Source: Mesorhizobium sp. CA8 (lineage in GTDB: Bacteria; Pseudomonadota; Alphaproteobacteria; Rhizobiales; Rhizobiaceae). From it: DNA of 64,000 nt. The stretch spans positions 107,063-171,062 of the forward strand of contig NZ_JAIUHG010000012.1 of NCBI RefSeq assembly GCF_020164955.1, written 5' to 3'. The position numbers and the translations under genes were made by a program. A model generated the notes under the pieces. It saw only the letters and a program-made list of their open reading frames with translations. It was not told the origin of the DNA and searched no databases. The stretch's first letter is position 1; the number at the start of each line of letters is the position of its first letter. Positions 43,220 to 57,111 of this stretch are shown piece by piece.

Positions 43220-45031
43220 GTGGTGACGATGTCCGGGGGCCAGCCTGAAACGAAAATCGGTCGAAGGGGCATTGCCGTTGCAGCACTGCTGCTGACGGCA
43301 AGCGCGCTTGCCTTGCTGCGCCCGGTGCCTGCGTTTTCGCAGGAAACCGAGCTGCGCGGCGAGGTCTCCGAATCGGCCATACTCGCCGACCAGCAGCGCA
43401 AGGCGAGGCAGTTGCGGGCGCAAGGATCGCTGGATCAGGCCCCGCCTGCGGTTGCGGCCGCCCAGGACACGGCGCCGACGACATACCAGCCGTCGAGCCC
43501 CGGCGCCGTTCCCGATAATGATCCGGCGGCGGGCGCGCCGGACAGCATCTTCGACCAGCCGCAGGCAACAGACGATCCGTTGGCCGTTACGACAAAGCCG
43601 GCAAAACCGCGCCGGCCCTCGACGGCGAATCGGCGCACGCAGGACACCAAGACCGACGCCAAGGCGAATACCAAGACCGCCGACAAGAAGAAGGCCAAGA
43701 AGAAGGCGGGTGAGACCACCGACAGAACGACCACCGCCGCGACCGCCGCCTCCGGTGGCCAGACCGACACCGCGGCGACCGACGACGACGGCAGCAACCG
43801 CCGCGCCTCCACCATCGACAGCGTCGACAAGCAGAAGCTCGACCCAGGCCAGGAGCGCACCGCATCCATCGAAGGCCGGAAGGTCAAGCCGGAGGAGGAT
43901 CCCTTCGCTGCTCCCGGCATCAAGGTCGGCACCTTTGTCTTCCGGCCAACGCTCGAGCAAGGCTTCACCGCGACCTCTAATGCCGATTCCAGCAGCACAG
44001 GCAAATCCGCCGTTCTGTCCGAGACGGCGCTGCGTTTCACCGCGACCTCCGACTGGCGCGAGAATTCGGCTCTGATCACCGGCTACGGCCAGTTCCGCAA
44101 CACCGTCTCGGGCGAAAAGATCAACGATGCGCAGGGCCGCATCGAAGGCCAGCTCAATGTCGATCTCGACAACGAGCTGCGCGCCATCGCCAAGCTCGGC
44201 TATGAGGCAGCACCGGAATCAGCCTCCTCGCCGGACGCGATCGCCGGCGTCAACCAACAGCCGTTGCGCCAGACCCTGGACGGCAGCCTCGGTCTCGAAA
44301 AGAGTGTCGGCAAGATGCGTTACACGCTGACCGGCGCGGTCTCGCATGACGTCTATGGCGATGCCGAGCTCACCGACGGCGCCACGATATCGCAGAAAGA
44401 TCGCAACAATACGCTCTACACTGCCACTTTGCGCACCGGCTATGAGATTTCGCCGGCGCTCACGCCCTTCACGGAAGTCGAACTCGGCCGCCGGGTCTAT
44501 GATCAGCGTCTCGATACCGACGGCTTTGAGCGCTCCTCGAAGCGGCTCGGGGCGCGCGCCGGCCTCGAGCTCGACATGGGCGAGAAGCTATCGGGCGAAT
44601 TCTCCGTCGGCTGGTTGCGCGAGGCGATCGACGACAGCCGCCTGCCGGCAATCGCCGGGCCGTCCATCAATGCCGACCTCAAATGGTCGCCCGAGCGCGG
44701 CACCATCATCGGCCTCACCGGCAAGACCAGCGTCGAGACCACCACAACGGCAAACGAGAGCGGCGACATCCTCTACTCCGGACGTCTGACCGGCGAGCGC
44801 CAGATCCGCGCCAATCTGACGGCGAACTCAGCGCTAGGCCTCGATTGGCGCGATTACACTGGCTCCGACGGCCACGACATGATCCTGAGCGCCGAGGCCG
44901 GGCTGACCTGGTGGCTGAACCGCTATGCCGGGGTTACCACCCGCGTCAGGACCGAGAAGCTGACCAGCAACCTGCCTGGTCGCGACTACACGGCCAACAG
45001 CGTCTATCTCGGACTGAAGGTCCAGCGCTGA
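43220..45031 (+). CDS. Predicted outer membrane beta-barrel protein
   Basis: A 603-residue exported protein with a signal peptide (ALLLTASALALLRPVPAFSQ, with cleavage near FSQ-ET), a ~200-residue low-complexity Ala/Thr/Asp/Lys linker (residues ~55-220), and from ~225 alternating hydrophobic/polar strands such as GTFVFRPTLEQGFTATSNAD and YTLTGAVSHDVYGDAELTD, finishing on the aromatic-like NSVYLGLKVQR. This is the pattern of rhizobial outer-membrane proteins (OMP_b-brl_2/DUF560-like), with a periplasmic linker before the barrel. No substrate or partner is apparent. A palindromic element follows between this gene and galU. Confidence 0.85.
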   Translation: MVTMSGGQPETKIGRRGIAVAALLLTASALALLRPVPAFSQETELRGEVSESAILADQQRKARQLRAQGSLDQAPPAVAAAQDTAPTTYQPSSPGAVPDNDPAAGAPDSIFDQPQATDDPLAVTTKPAKPRRPSTANRRTQDTKTDAKANTKTADKKKAKKKAGETTDRTTTAATAASGGQTDTAATDDDGSNRRASTIDSVDKQKLDPGQERTASIEGRKVKPEEDPFAAPGIKVGTFVFRPTLEQGFTATSNADSSSTGKSAVLSETALRFTATSDWRENSALITGYGQFRNTVSGEKINDAQGRIEGQLNVDLDNELRAIAKLGYEAAPESASSPDAIAGVNQQPLRQTLDGSLGLEKSVGKMRYTLTGAVSHDVYGDAELTDGATISQKDRNNTLYTATLRTGYEISPALTPFTEVELGRRVYDQRLDTDGFERSSKRLGARAGLELDMGEKLSGEFSVGWLREAIDDSRLPAIAGPSINADLKWSPERGTIIGLTGKTSVETTTTANESGDILYSGRLTGERQIRANLTANSALGLDWRDYTGSDGHDMILSAEAGLTWWLNRYAGVTTRVRTEKLTSNLPGRDYTANSVYLGLKVQR

Positions 45032-45054
45032 AGAGCGGCAACGGCCCAAGCCTA

Positions 45055-45250
45055 TGCCGAGATTCAGGTCAGGCCGAGTCGAGACCGGCGGGTTCCGAGA
45101 ACCGGCCTTTGCCGGCCGAAGCCTTTATAGAACGGACACACTTATGAGGGCTTCGGCCGGCGAAGGCCGGAGCGGAGCGTACTCAAAGTACGTGAGCACC
45201 GAAGCGCAGGAACCTGCCGTTCGCAGACCGGCCTCACCTGAATCTCGGCA
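45055..45250. repeat. Large palindromic element A between convergent genes
   Basis: The 22-base outer arms TGCCGAGATTCAGGTCAGGC... and its inverse complement (45055-45076 / 45229-45250) differ at one position. Pairing continues inward (GGCGGGTTCC / GGAACCTGCC). Inside are a 13-bp hairpin (GCCGGCCGAAGCC / GGCTTCGGCCGGC, with a ~25-base loop) and CGTACT-CAA-AGTACG. The core CACTTATGAG.GCTTCGG and GCCGGCGAAGGCCGGAGCG recurs in element B. It begins 23 bp after the barrel gene stop and ends 4 bp before the galU stop. Confidence 0.85.
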
Positions 45251-45254
45251 TTGG

Positions 45255-46160
45255 CTAGAACGCCGCGCCGCGGCGCTCCGCCGGCCGCACCTCGTCCAGC
45301 AGCGTGCGGATGACACCGGCCATGCTTGCGTTCATGTCGCTGCGCCACAGCGCGAAGGCGACATTGGCCTCGACGAAACCTTCCGGCGAGCCGCAATCGA
45401 AGGTGCGACCCTTGTAGTGATAGCCGAAGAAAGGCTGCTGTTTTTCCAGCTTCAGCATCGCGTCGGTCAGCTGGATTTCGTTGCCGGCGCCGCGTTCCTG
45501 GCTTTCCAGGATGCCGAAGATTTCCGGCTGCAGGATGTAGCGGCCGTTGATGTAGAGGTTGGACGGCGCAGTGCCCTGTTTCGGCTTCTCCACCATGCCG
45601 GTGATGCGGAAGCCGTGATGCGCGTCCTCGCCGCGGCCGACAATGCCGTATTTATGCGCTTCCGCCGGGTCGCATTCCTGCACGGCGACGATGTTGTTGC
45701 CGGTCGCGGCATAGAGTTCGACCATACTCCTCATGCAGCTCTTTTCCGACTGCATGATCATGTCCGGCAGGAGCAGCGCGAAGGGTTCATCGCCGACCAA
45801 TTCGCGGGCGCACCAGACGGCGTGGCCGAGGCCCATCGGCACCTGCTGGCGCGTGAAGCTCGTCTGTCCCGGCGCCGGCTGCAGCCGCTGCAGGCGCGCG
45901 AGCTGGTCGTCCTTGCCGCGCTGGGCGAGCGTGTCATAGAGCTCGAACTGCACGTCGAAATGGTCCTCGATAACCGCCTTGTTACGCCCGGTGACGAAGA
46001 TGAAATGCTCGATGCCGGCCTCGCGCGCCTCGTCGACTACATATTGGATGACCGGCCGGTCGACGACGGTCAGCATTTCCTTCGGGATGGCCTTGGTGGC
46101 CGGAAGAAACCGCGTGCCGAGGCCGGCGACCGGGAAAACTGCCTTGCGAACGCGCTTCAT
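45255..46160 (-). CDS. galU: UTP-glucose-1-phosphate uridylyltransferase
   Basis: A 301-residue nucleotidyltransferase making UDP-glucose, precursor of exopolysaccharide and LPS sugars (the rhizobial ortholog is often called exoN). It has the UTP loop [20 protein letters not shown] at the N-terminus, [30 protein letters not shown] [14 protein letters not shown] and the catalytic lysine in MVEKPKQG. The C-terminal [14 protein letters not shown] is complete. The ATG at 46160 is chosen over an upstream in-frame start, since [10 protein letters not shown] is the usual beginning. Confidence 0.97.
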   Translation of the reverse strand: MKRVRKAVFPVAGLGTRFLPATKAIPKEMLTVVDRPVIQYVVDEAREAGIEHFIFVTGRNKAVIEDHFDVQFELYDTLAQRGKDDQLARLQRLQPAPGQTSFTRQQVPMGLGHAVWCARELVGDEPFALLLPDMIMQSEKSCMRSMVELYAATGNNIVAVQECDPAEAHKYGIVGRGEDAHHGFRITGMVEKPKQGTAPSNLYINGRYILQPEIFGILESQERGAGNEIQLTDAMLKLEKQQPFFGYHYKGRTFDCGSPEGFVEANVAFALWRSDMNASMAGVIRTLLDEVRPAERRGAAF

Positions 46161-46396
46161 GCTGACACCCCCTTCCGTTTCGGCCAATTATCCGCTCGGC
46201 GGCACGCTCCGCAATCCCCCAAACATTTTCACGACGGAATCATTTTCACGCCGGAATGTTGGATTAACGGCGAGCAGTGAACGTAACAGCTAAAAGCCGC
46301 GATACCTCTTTTCGTTCCCGATGGCTCCTATGGTAAACTAAATACTAACCCGGTTCGGCGTTGAATGGTCTTCCTGATTTGACGAAGGAGGAAATG

Positions 46397-47617
46397 ATGT
46401 CCGTTCGCAACACCGCGAGGCGCCTGACGGCATTGGCTACGGCCGCCGGCCTCGCGCTGGCCTTGTTGGTGCCCGCCGGTCCTGCTTTCGCCGATGCCGG
46501 GTTCCGTCAGTGGGTCGCGGGTTTTCGCGGCACCGCGGTGGCCGGCGGCGTTTCGGGCGCTGTCTACGACCAGGCTATGAGAGGCATCGAGCCCGACCCG
46601 GTCGTGCTGGAAAAGGCCCGCACCCAGCCGGAATTCACCGCCCCCGCCTGGGATTATTTCGACAACCGCGTACATGACCAGTCGGTGGCCAACGGCCGGG
46701 CAATGGCGAAGAAATGGAAGCCTTGGCTCGATCGGATCGAGGCGCGGTTCGGTGTCGACCGCAATATCCTTCTGGCGATCTGGTCGATGGAATCGAACTA
46801 TGGCGAGATCCTCAAGCGCGACGACATCATGCGCAATGTCATACGTTCGCTTTCCACGCTCGCCTATGGCGACGCGAAGCGCTCGAAATATGCGCGCACC
46901 CAATTGATCGCGGCCTTGAAGATCCTGCAGACCGGCGACATCGACGAGAGCCATCTGATGGGCTCCTGGGCCGGCGCGATGGGTCAGACCCAGTTCATTC
47001 CGACCAGCTATCAGCGCTATGCGGTCGACATGGACGGCAACGGCAGGCGTGACATCTGGAATTCGATCCCCGACGCGCTGGCGACCTCGGCCAATCTGCT
47101 CAAGAAGAACGGCTGGCAGGCCGGCAAGACCTGGGGCTATGAGGTCACTATCCCGGCCGGCAAACTGCCCGGCGGAGCAAAGACGATCGCCCAATGGCAG
47201 GCGCTCGGCGTCGTCAGGGCCAACGGCAAGCCGTTCAGGAACCTGACCGACAAGGCGACGCTGAAAGTGCCGGACGGCCGGGGTGGCCCCGCCTTCCTGA
47301 TGATCAGGAATTTCTCGGTGATCAAAGCCTACAACAATGCCGACAAATACGCCTTGGCCGTCGGCCTGCTCGCCGACGAGATCGCCGGCGGCCCCGGCCT
47401 AGTGCAGGACTGGCAGCGGCCCTTCACCAAGCTAAGCTTCGAGGAGCGGCAGGAGTTGCAAAAGCGGCTTTCCGAGCACGGTTACTATGACGGCAAGTTC
47501 GACGGCAAGATCGGCGACGGCTCGAAGGCCGCCATCATGGCCTATCAGGCAAAGGTTGGCCTGACCCAGGATGGCTATCCGAGCCTGGAAGTGCTCAAAT
47601 GGCTTCGCAAGCAGTAG
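46397..47617 (+). CDS. Lytic murein transglycosylase (MltB family) with peptidoglycan-binding domain
   Basis: A 406-residue periplasmic enzyme that cleaves the glycan backbone of murein to 1,6-anhydro products. A signal peptide (LALALLVPAGPAFA) is followed by an SLT_2/MltB catalytic domain (residues ~30-325) with the catalytic glutamate in LLAIWSMESNYGEIL and the MLMGSWAGAMGQTQFIPTSY-type signature (read here as HLMGSWAGAMGQTQFIPTSY). A C-terminal PG_binding_1 domain (about 345-405) has LQKRLSEHGYYDGKFDGKIG. Of two adjacent ATGs, the one at 46397 is better spaced from AAGGAGG. Confidence 0.95.
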   Translation: MSVRNTARRLTALATAAGLALALLVPAGPAFADAGFRQWVAGFRGTAVAGGVSGAVYDQAMRGIEPDPVVLEKARTQPEFTAPAWDYFDNRVHDQSVANGRAMAKKWKPWLDRIEARFGVDRNILLAIWSMESNYGEILKRDDIMRNVIRSLSTLAYGDAKRSKYARTQLIAALKILQTGDIDESHLMGSWAGAMGQTQFIPTSYQRYAVDMDGNGRRDIWNSIPDALATSANLLKKNGWQAGKTWGYEVTIPAGKLPGGAKTIAQWQALGVVRANGKPFRNLTDKATLKVPDGRGGPAFLMIRNFSVIKAYNNADKYALAVGLLADEIAGGPGLVQDWQRPFTKLSFEERQELQKRLSEHGYYDGKFDGKIGDGSKAAIMAYQAKVGLTQDGYPSLEVLKWLRKQ

Positions 47618-47704
47618 AGCCTGCGGAAGCGCCAGGCGTTCTTTCAAAGACGGCACGGATGCTGTAGCGCTTCGGCTTGCGCATGACTTTGCCATGTCTG
47701 TCTG

Positions 47705-48949
47705 GTGATGCGCCAAGGGATGGAGAGGTGTTTGGTTTCGGTTGCGCGTATCAGGCAGAGCATTCGCCGGGCGCCTGTCCTGATTCTCGCCCTTGCCGTG
47801 CTTGTCGTCACCGCCGCCGGCGCTTTCCACGCCCCCGCGTTTGCGCAGGAGGAAAGCCGTGGCTGGTCGCTGCGCGACCTTCTGTTCCCGCGCCGCAGCG
47901 AACGCATCGAGCCGCCGATCGAAATTCAGAAACCAAGGCCGAAACCGAAGAAGAAAGCCAAGCCGAGCCCGCCCGCGGAGCCGGAAACGCCGATCGTCGA
48001 GAAGACCAACGACGCCCGCGTCGTGCTGGTGGTTGGCGATTTTCTGGCGGGCGGACTGGCCGAAGGCCTGGACACGGCCTTTGCCGACAATCCCGCCGTC
48101 AGGATCGTCTCGCGCGCCAACGGTTCGTCCGGCTTCGTTCGTGACGATGTCTACAATTGGCCAGCCCAGATAAAATCGCTGATCGAAACCGAGAAACCGG
48201 CGGCCGTGATCATTATGCTGGGTTCCAACGACCGCCAGCAGATGAAGGTCGGCGACGTGCGCGAGCAGCCGCGCTCGGAGAACTGGACCAAGGAATACGA
48301 GCGCCGCACCGATGCGCTCGGCAAGGCCATACAAGACACCAAGGTGCCGTTCCTGTGGGTCGGCATGCCGGCTTTCGGCGTGTCGAAGATGAACTCCGAC
48401 ATGCTCGCCTTCAACGATATCTATCACTCGGCCGCCGAGAAACACGGTGGCGAATTCGTCGATGTATGGGACGGCTTCGTCGACGAGAACGGCGCTTTCG
48501 TCACCTCCGGCCCGGACATCAACGGCCAGCCGGTTCGCCTGCGTTCCGACGACGGCATCAACGTCACCAAGGCCGGCAAGCGCAAGCTCGCTTTCTACAC
48601 GGAAAAACCGCTGGCAAAGATCCTCGGCCTGGCCGCGCCGGGAAGCGTCACGACCGTGTCGGCGCCGGCCGGCGCCCCGGTCGAAGCGCTGAAGCCGGCT
48701 GCCGCGCCTGTCATCGTCGACCGCACCGCGCCAATGCTGCTCGGCGATCCGTCGCTCGACGGCGGCACCGAACTGCTAGGCGCCGCGCAGCCGGCCAGGG
48801 CCGATCCGAATCTACCTGGTGAAAAGCTGATCCTGGAAGGCAAGGCGCCGACCGCTTCGCCCGGACGCGCCGATGATTTTTCCTGGCCGCCGAAGCCGCC
48901 GGCGACCGCCGCTGCTCAACCCGGCACGGCGGCGGGCGTCAATCAGTAG
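47705..48949 (+). CDS. SGNH/GDSL-like hydrolase (DUF459), exported
   Basis: A protein of ~414 residues. A signal or anchor segment ([20 protein letters not shown]) precedes a basic, Pro/Lys-rich linker and a DUF459/SGNH domain (residues ~95-300) with [27 protein letters not shown] and the C-terminal catalytic pair in [19 protein letters not shown]. The first SGNH block reads GDF rather than GDS, so catalysis by the usual serine is doubtful. A low-complexity tail follows (residues ~310-414). These proteins are thought to modify envelope glycans. Starts at GTG 47705, ATG 47708 and ATG 47720 are possible. Confidence 0.87.
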   Translation: MMRQGMERCLVSVARIRQSIRRAPVLILALAVLVVTAAGAFHAPAFAQEESRGWSLRDLLFPRRSERIEPPIEIQKPRPKPKKKAKPSPPAEPETPIVEKTNDARVVLVVGDFLAGGLAEGLDTAFADNPAVRIVSRANGSSGFVRDDVYNWPAQIKSLIETEKPAAVIIMLGSNDRQQMKVGDVREQPRSENWTKEYERRTDALGKAIQDTKVPFLWVGMPAFGVSKMNSDMLAFNDIYHSAAEKHGGEFVDVWDGFVDENGAFVTSGPDINGQPVRLRSDDGINVTKAGKRKLAFYTEKPLAKILGLAAPGSVTTVSAPAGAPVEALKPAAAPVIVDRTAPMLLGDPSLDGGTELLGAAQPARADPNLPGEKLILEGKAPTASPGRADDFSWPPKPPATAAAQPGTAAGVNQ

Positions 48950-48963
48950 CTCATCGGCTCGGA

Positions 48964-49155
48964 CACCGTTTCTGAAATTCGCTGCTGCGGGTCAGATGGT
49001 GGTGTTTTCGAGAACCGGCCATAGCCTTCATAGGGCGGAGACACTTATGAGTGCTTCGGCCGGCGAAGGCCGGAGCGAAGCTACGTTCACGCACGTGAGC
49101 ACCGAAACGCAGAAAACACCATCAGCTGGCCGCAGGAGTAGAATTTCTAAACGGT
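48964..49155. repeat. Large palindromic element B between convergent genes
   Basis: Outer arms ACCGTTTCTGAAATTC / GAATTTCTAAACGGT and inner arms CTGCGG...GATGGTGGTGTTTT / AAAACACCATC...CCGCAG pair within the element but differ in sequence from element A. The core (CGAGAACCGGCC, ACACTTATGAGTGCTTCGG, CCGGCGAAGGCCGGAGCG, ACGTGAGCACCGAA) is shared with A. It starts 15 bp after the DUF459 gene and ends two bases before the gltD stop. Confidence 0.85.
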
Positions 49156-49156
49156 C

Positions 49157-50611
49157 TCAGCGCGGCAGTACCGTCGATCCCATCAATGCCTCGTCGATCG
49201 AGCGCGCCGCCTGCCGGCCCTCGCGGATCGCCCAGACCACAAGTGACTGGCCACGACGCACGTCGCCAGCCGCATAGAGCTTGTCGATGCTGGTCCTGTA
49301 GTCGTGGTCGTTCGCCTCGACATTCTTCGAGCGGCGGCTGTCGGTGATGACCTTGATCTTACCGTCGAGCTCTTTCATCAGGCTGTCGCTCGCAGGACCG
49401 GCAAAGCCGATGGCGATGAAGGCGAGATCGGCGCGGATGACGAACTCGGTGCCGGGAATCGGTTTGCGCTTGTCGTCAACCTCGCAGCAGCGCACACCGG
49501 TCAACTGGCCGTCCTCGCCGATGAATTCGAGCGTCGCCACCTGAAATTCGCGCTCGGCCCCCTCGGCCTGCGAGGAGGACGTGCGCATCTTCGTCGCCCA
49601 GTAGGGCCATACCGCCAGCTTGTCTTCCTTCTCCGGCGGCTGCGGGCGGATGTCGAGCTGCGTCACGCGCACCGCGCCTTGGCGGAAAGCGGTGCCGATG
49701 CAGTCGGACGCGGTGTCGCCGCCGCCGACCACGACGACATGCTGGCCACCGGCGATGATCGGGTGCGATGGCCAGGCCACCGACTGGATCGGCTCGCCGC
49801 CGACGCGACGGTTCTGCTGCACGAGATAGGGCATCGCGTCATAGACGCCGCTGAAGTCGCTGCCCGGAATGCCGGCCGGGCGCGGCGTTTCGGAGCCGCC
49901 GCAATAGAGCACCGCGTCGAATTCCTCGATGAGATCGGCCGCCTTCATGTCGACGCCGACATTGACACCGCAATGGAAAGTCACGCCCTCGCCCTGCATC
50001 TGCTCGATGCGTCGGTCGATATAGTGCTTCTCGATCTTGAAATCGGGGATGCCGTAGCGCATCAGCCCGCCGGGACGGCTTTCGCGCTCATAGACATGCA
50101 CGTCATGGCCGGCGCGGCCGAGCTGCTGCGCCGCCGCCATGCCGGCCGGACCGGAGCCGATGACGGCGACACGCTTGCCGGTCTTCTTCTCCGGCGGATA
50201 AGGCCGGATGTGGCCGGTCTCGTAGGCCTTGTCGGCGATCGCCTGCTCGATCGTCTTGATGGCGACCGGAATGTCTTCGAGGTTGAGCGTGCAGGCTTCC
50301 TCGCACGGCGCCGGGCAGATGCGGCCGGTGAATTCCGGGAAATTGTTGGTCGAATGCAGGTTGCGGATCGCGCTGTCCCAGTCGCCATTGTAGACGAGAT
50401 CGTTCCAGTCGGGGATCTGGTTGTGTATCGGGCAGCCGGTCGGCCCGTGGCAGTACGGGATGCCGCAATCCATGCAGCGCGCGGCCTGTTTCTCGACCTC
50501 CTTATCCGACATCGGCAGCGTGAATTCGCGGAAATGCCGGATGCGGTCAGAGGCCGGCTGATACTTGTGCACCTGCCGGTCGATCTCGAGAAAGCCTGTT
50601 ACCTTGCCCAT
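49157..50611 (-). CDS. gltD: Glutamate synthase, small (beta) subunit
   Basis: A 484-residue NADPH/FAD subunit of GOGAT. N-terminal cysteine clusters for 4Fe-4S centres ([19 protein letters not shown] and [13 protein letters not shown]) are followed by an FAD motif ([20 protein letters not shown]) and an NADPH motif ([20 protein letters not shown]). It passes electrons to GltB, which makes glutamate from glutamine and 2-oxoglutarate. ATG 50611 begins MGKVTGFLE, the family N-terminus. It lies 198 bp downstream of gltB on the same strand, separated by a palindromic repeat. Confidence 0.97.
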   Translation of the reverse strand: MGKVTGFLEIDRQVHKYQPASDRIRHFREFTLPMSDKEVEKQAARCMDCGIPYCHGPTGCPIHNQIPDWNDLVYNGDWDSAIRNLHSTNNFPEFTGRICPAPCEEACTLNLEDIPVAIKTIEQAIADKAYETGHIRPYPPEKKTGKRVAVIGSGPAGMAAAQQLGRAGHDVHVYERESRPGGLMRYGIPDFKIEKHYIDRRIEQMQGEGVTFHCGVNVGVDMKAADLIEEFDAVLYCGGSETPRPAGIPGSDFSGVYDAMPYLVQQNRRVGGEPIQSVAWPSHPIIAGGQHVVVVGGGDTASDCIGTAFRQGAVRVTQLDIRPQPPEKEDKLAVWPYWATKMRTSSSQAEGAEREFQVATLEFIGEDGQLTGVRCCEVDDKRKPIPGTEFVIRADLAFIAIGFAGPASDSLMKELDGKIKVITDSRRSKNVEANDHDYRTSIDKLYAAGDVRRGQSLVVWAIREGRQAARSIDEALMGSTVLPR

Positions 50612-50696
50612 AGTCCAGTCCCTGCTGTCCGAAGGCACGCTTTTTGTCGCGCACCCGTTAACCCCTTAAGGCTGCCATGGCAACCGCACCTTGTTG

Positions 50697-50743
50697 GAGC
50701 ATGACCTTCGCCGAAAACCGGTTCCCACTTCGGGGTCATGCTC
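50697..50743. repeat. Rhizobial intergenic palindromic repeat (GAGCATGATC type), copy 2
   Basis: GAGCATGACC ... GGTCATGCTC arms with inner CCGAAAACCGG and a trailing CACTTCGGGG. It has the same architecture as the copy at 7568-7616, in reverse inner order. It sits in the gltB-gltD gap and may shape the polycistronic message. Confidence 0.88.
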
Positions 50744-50809
50744 GCGGGGTCAGGATTGTTGGTGAGGATGCCGGCCGGGAAGTCATCTGCCCGGCCCGCG
50801 CCCGAAGGC

Positions 50810-55546
<4,737 letters not shown>

Positions 55547-56023
55547 CGTCCTATCCTCCGTTCTCCACCTTAGCCCCGACTGTCTCAGGGCGCTGGTTTG
55601 CCTTGGGAAGCGAGAATGCTTCCCCTTCATCCTGCTGCACGTCTCGCGAAATCCATCGAACCATACGGCTATACGCCCGGTTCGCATCCGGTATCGTACA
55701 GGCCAGAGCCGGGCCGTCTACCCGCCGCTCGCGACAATGGCCGGAATGCCAGCAATGATACGCCAGTCCAGCCTGTTTTGTGCGACAAAATAAGACAGCA
55801 CTACTGTCCTAAATTTTTATGGCAGAAATCAGAGAGCCGCACAAGACCGATTCACAAAAAACTTGGGCGCGCTGCGACACAAAATTTCGTGACGAGCGTC
55901 CGAAGCGCAAGCTTTGGTCCGAGTCTTTCGAGGCGACGGGCTGCTTCACCGCTTTGCCGGCGATTGGCCCTTGCGCTTCGACCGCCGAAGCGGTCAAGTC
56001 CAGCCGCTTTTGCCAATCACGAT
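55547..56023. other. Divergent intergenic region upstream of gltB and the threonine aldolase gene
   Basis: 477 bp between divergent genes. It holds an imperfect inverted repeat TAAGACAG-CACTA-CTGTCCTA (55791-55811) in AT-rich sequence about 245 bp from gltB, a plausible operator or promoter site. I see no convincing gene. A plus-strand frame running through it has unconserved, arginine- and serine-rich content. Confidence 0.55.
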
Positions 56024-57085
56024 ATGGACCTATCGATGTTCTTTGCATCCGACAACTGGGCCGGCGTCCACCCCGACATTTCGGCCAACCTGTCGCGCCA
56101 TGCCGCCGGCACCGCTGTCGCCTATGGCGACGGCGATCTGGACCGCGCCGTCTATCGCCGCTTCAGCGATATCTTCGAGCGTGAGGTGCAGGTCTTCTTC
56201 GCCGCGACCGGCACCGCCGCCAACGCGCTTTCGATGGCTGCGTTGAACCGCATAGGCGGCATCGCGCTCTGCCATTCCGAGGCGCATATGAATGTCGACG
56301 AATTCGGCGCGATGGGTTTCTACACCGGCGGCGCGCGCATGGCGCCGGTGCCGGGACCGCTGGGGCGTATGAACCCCGAGGCTCTCGACCGGGCCATCAA
56401 GCGCTATTCGCAGGATCTGGCCCCTGCCGGCCAGCCGATGGCGGTCACCGTCACCCAGGCGACCGAGGTCGGCACGGTCTACAGCGTCGAGGATGTCAAG
56501 GCGATCGCCGAGGTCAGCCGCCGCCATAAGCTGCCGCTGCACATGGACGGCGCGCGCTTCGCCAATGCGATTGCGGCGACCGGCGTCAGCCCGGCCGAAA
56601 TGACCTGGAAGAGCGGCGTCGACATCATCTCCTTCGGCGGCACCAAGAATGGCTGCTGGATGGCCGACGCGGTGGTGATCCTCAATCCGGACGTCGGCAA
56701 GGACCTGCGCTTGCTGCGCCAGCGCGCCGGACAGACCTTCTCCAAGGCTCGTTTCATTTCGGCTCAGTTCGAGGCCTATCTGACGGACGATCTGTGGCTG
56801 CGTATGGCGAGGCACGCCAATCAGATGGCGGCACACCTGGCCGAGACCATCGAGGACGCGCCGGTCGGCAAGCTCGCCTGGCTGCCGCAGGCCAATGAGG
56901 TGTTCGCGATCCTCACCCGCGAAACCGCCGACAAGCTGCAGGCGGCCGGCGCCAAATTCTACGAATGGGGCGTCCCGCAGGGTTTCGATGGCCATCTCGG
57001 CGACAAGGAAGCGATCTACCGCTTCGTCGCCAGCTTCGCCACGACGACGGAAGAGGTCGACCGTCTCGGTCGGTTGCTGGCCTGA
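56024..57085 (+). CDS. Low-specificity L-threonine aldolase (beta-eliminating lyase family)
   Basis: A 353-residue fold type I PLP enzyme splitting threonine or allo-threonine into glycine and acetaldehyde. Visible parts are FFAATGTAANALSMAAL, HMNVDEFGAMGFYTGG, LHMDGARFANAIAATG (cofactor Asp) and the Schiff-base lysine in ISFGGTKNGCWMADAVV. Length is typical. The frame is open much further upstream, but similarity starts at MDLSMFFASDN. A second ATG lies at 56036. Confidence 0.93.
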   Translation: MDLSMFFASDNWAGVHPDISANLSRHAAGTAVAYGDGDLDRAVYRRFSDIFEREVQVFFAATGTAANALSMAALNRIGGIALCHSEAHMNVDEFGAMGFYTGGARMAPVPGPLGRMNPEALDRAIKRYSQDLAPAGQPMAVTVTQATEVGTVYSVEDVKAIAEVSRRHKLPLHMDGARFANAIAATGVSPAEMTWKSGVDIISFGGTKNGCWMADAVVILNPDVGKDLRLLRQRAGQTFSKARFISAQFEAYLTDDLWLRMARHANQMAAHLAETIEDAPVGKLAWLPQANEVFAILTRETADKLQAAGAKFYEWGVPQGFDGHLGDKEAIYRFVASFATTTEEVDRLGRLLA

Positions 57086-57111
57086 CTTTGCTGCCGTCGA
57101 GGAGCAAGCCG

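Noticed and set aside
45055..49155. Elements A and B as insertion sequences
   Set aside because: No transposase and no target duplication visible; only non-coding palindromes are present.
55819..56184. 121-codon plus-strand frame running from the gltB upstream region into the aldolase gene
   Set aside because: Arginine-rich shadow continuing in a different frame through the aldolase coding region.
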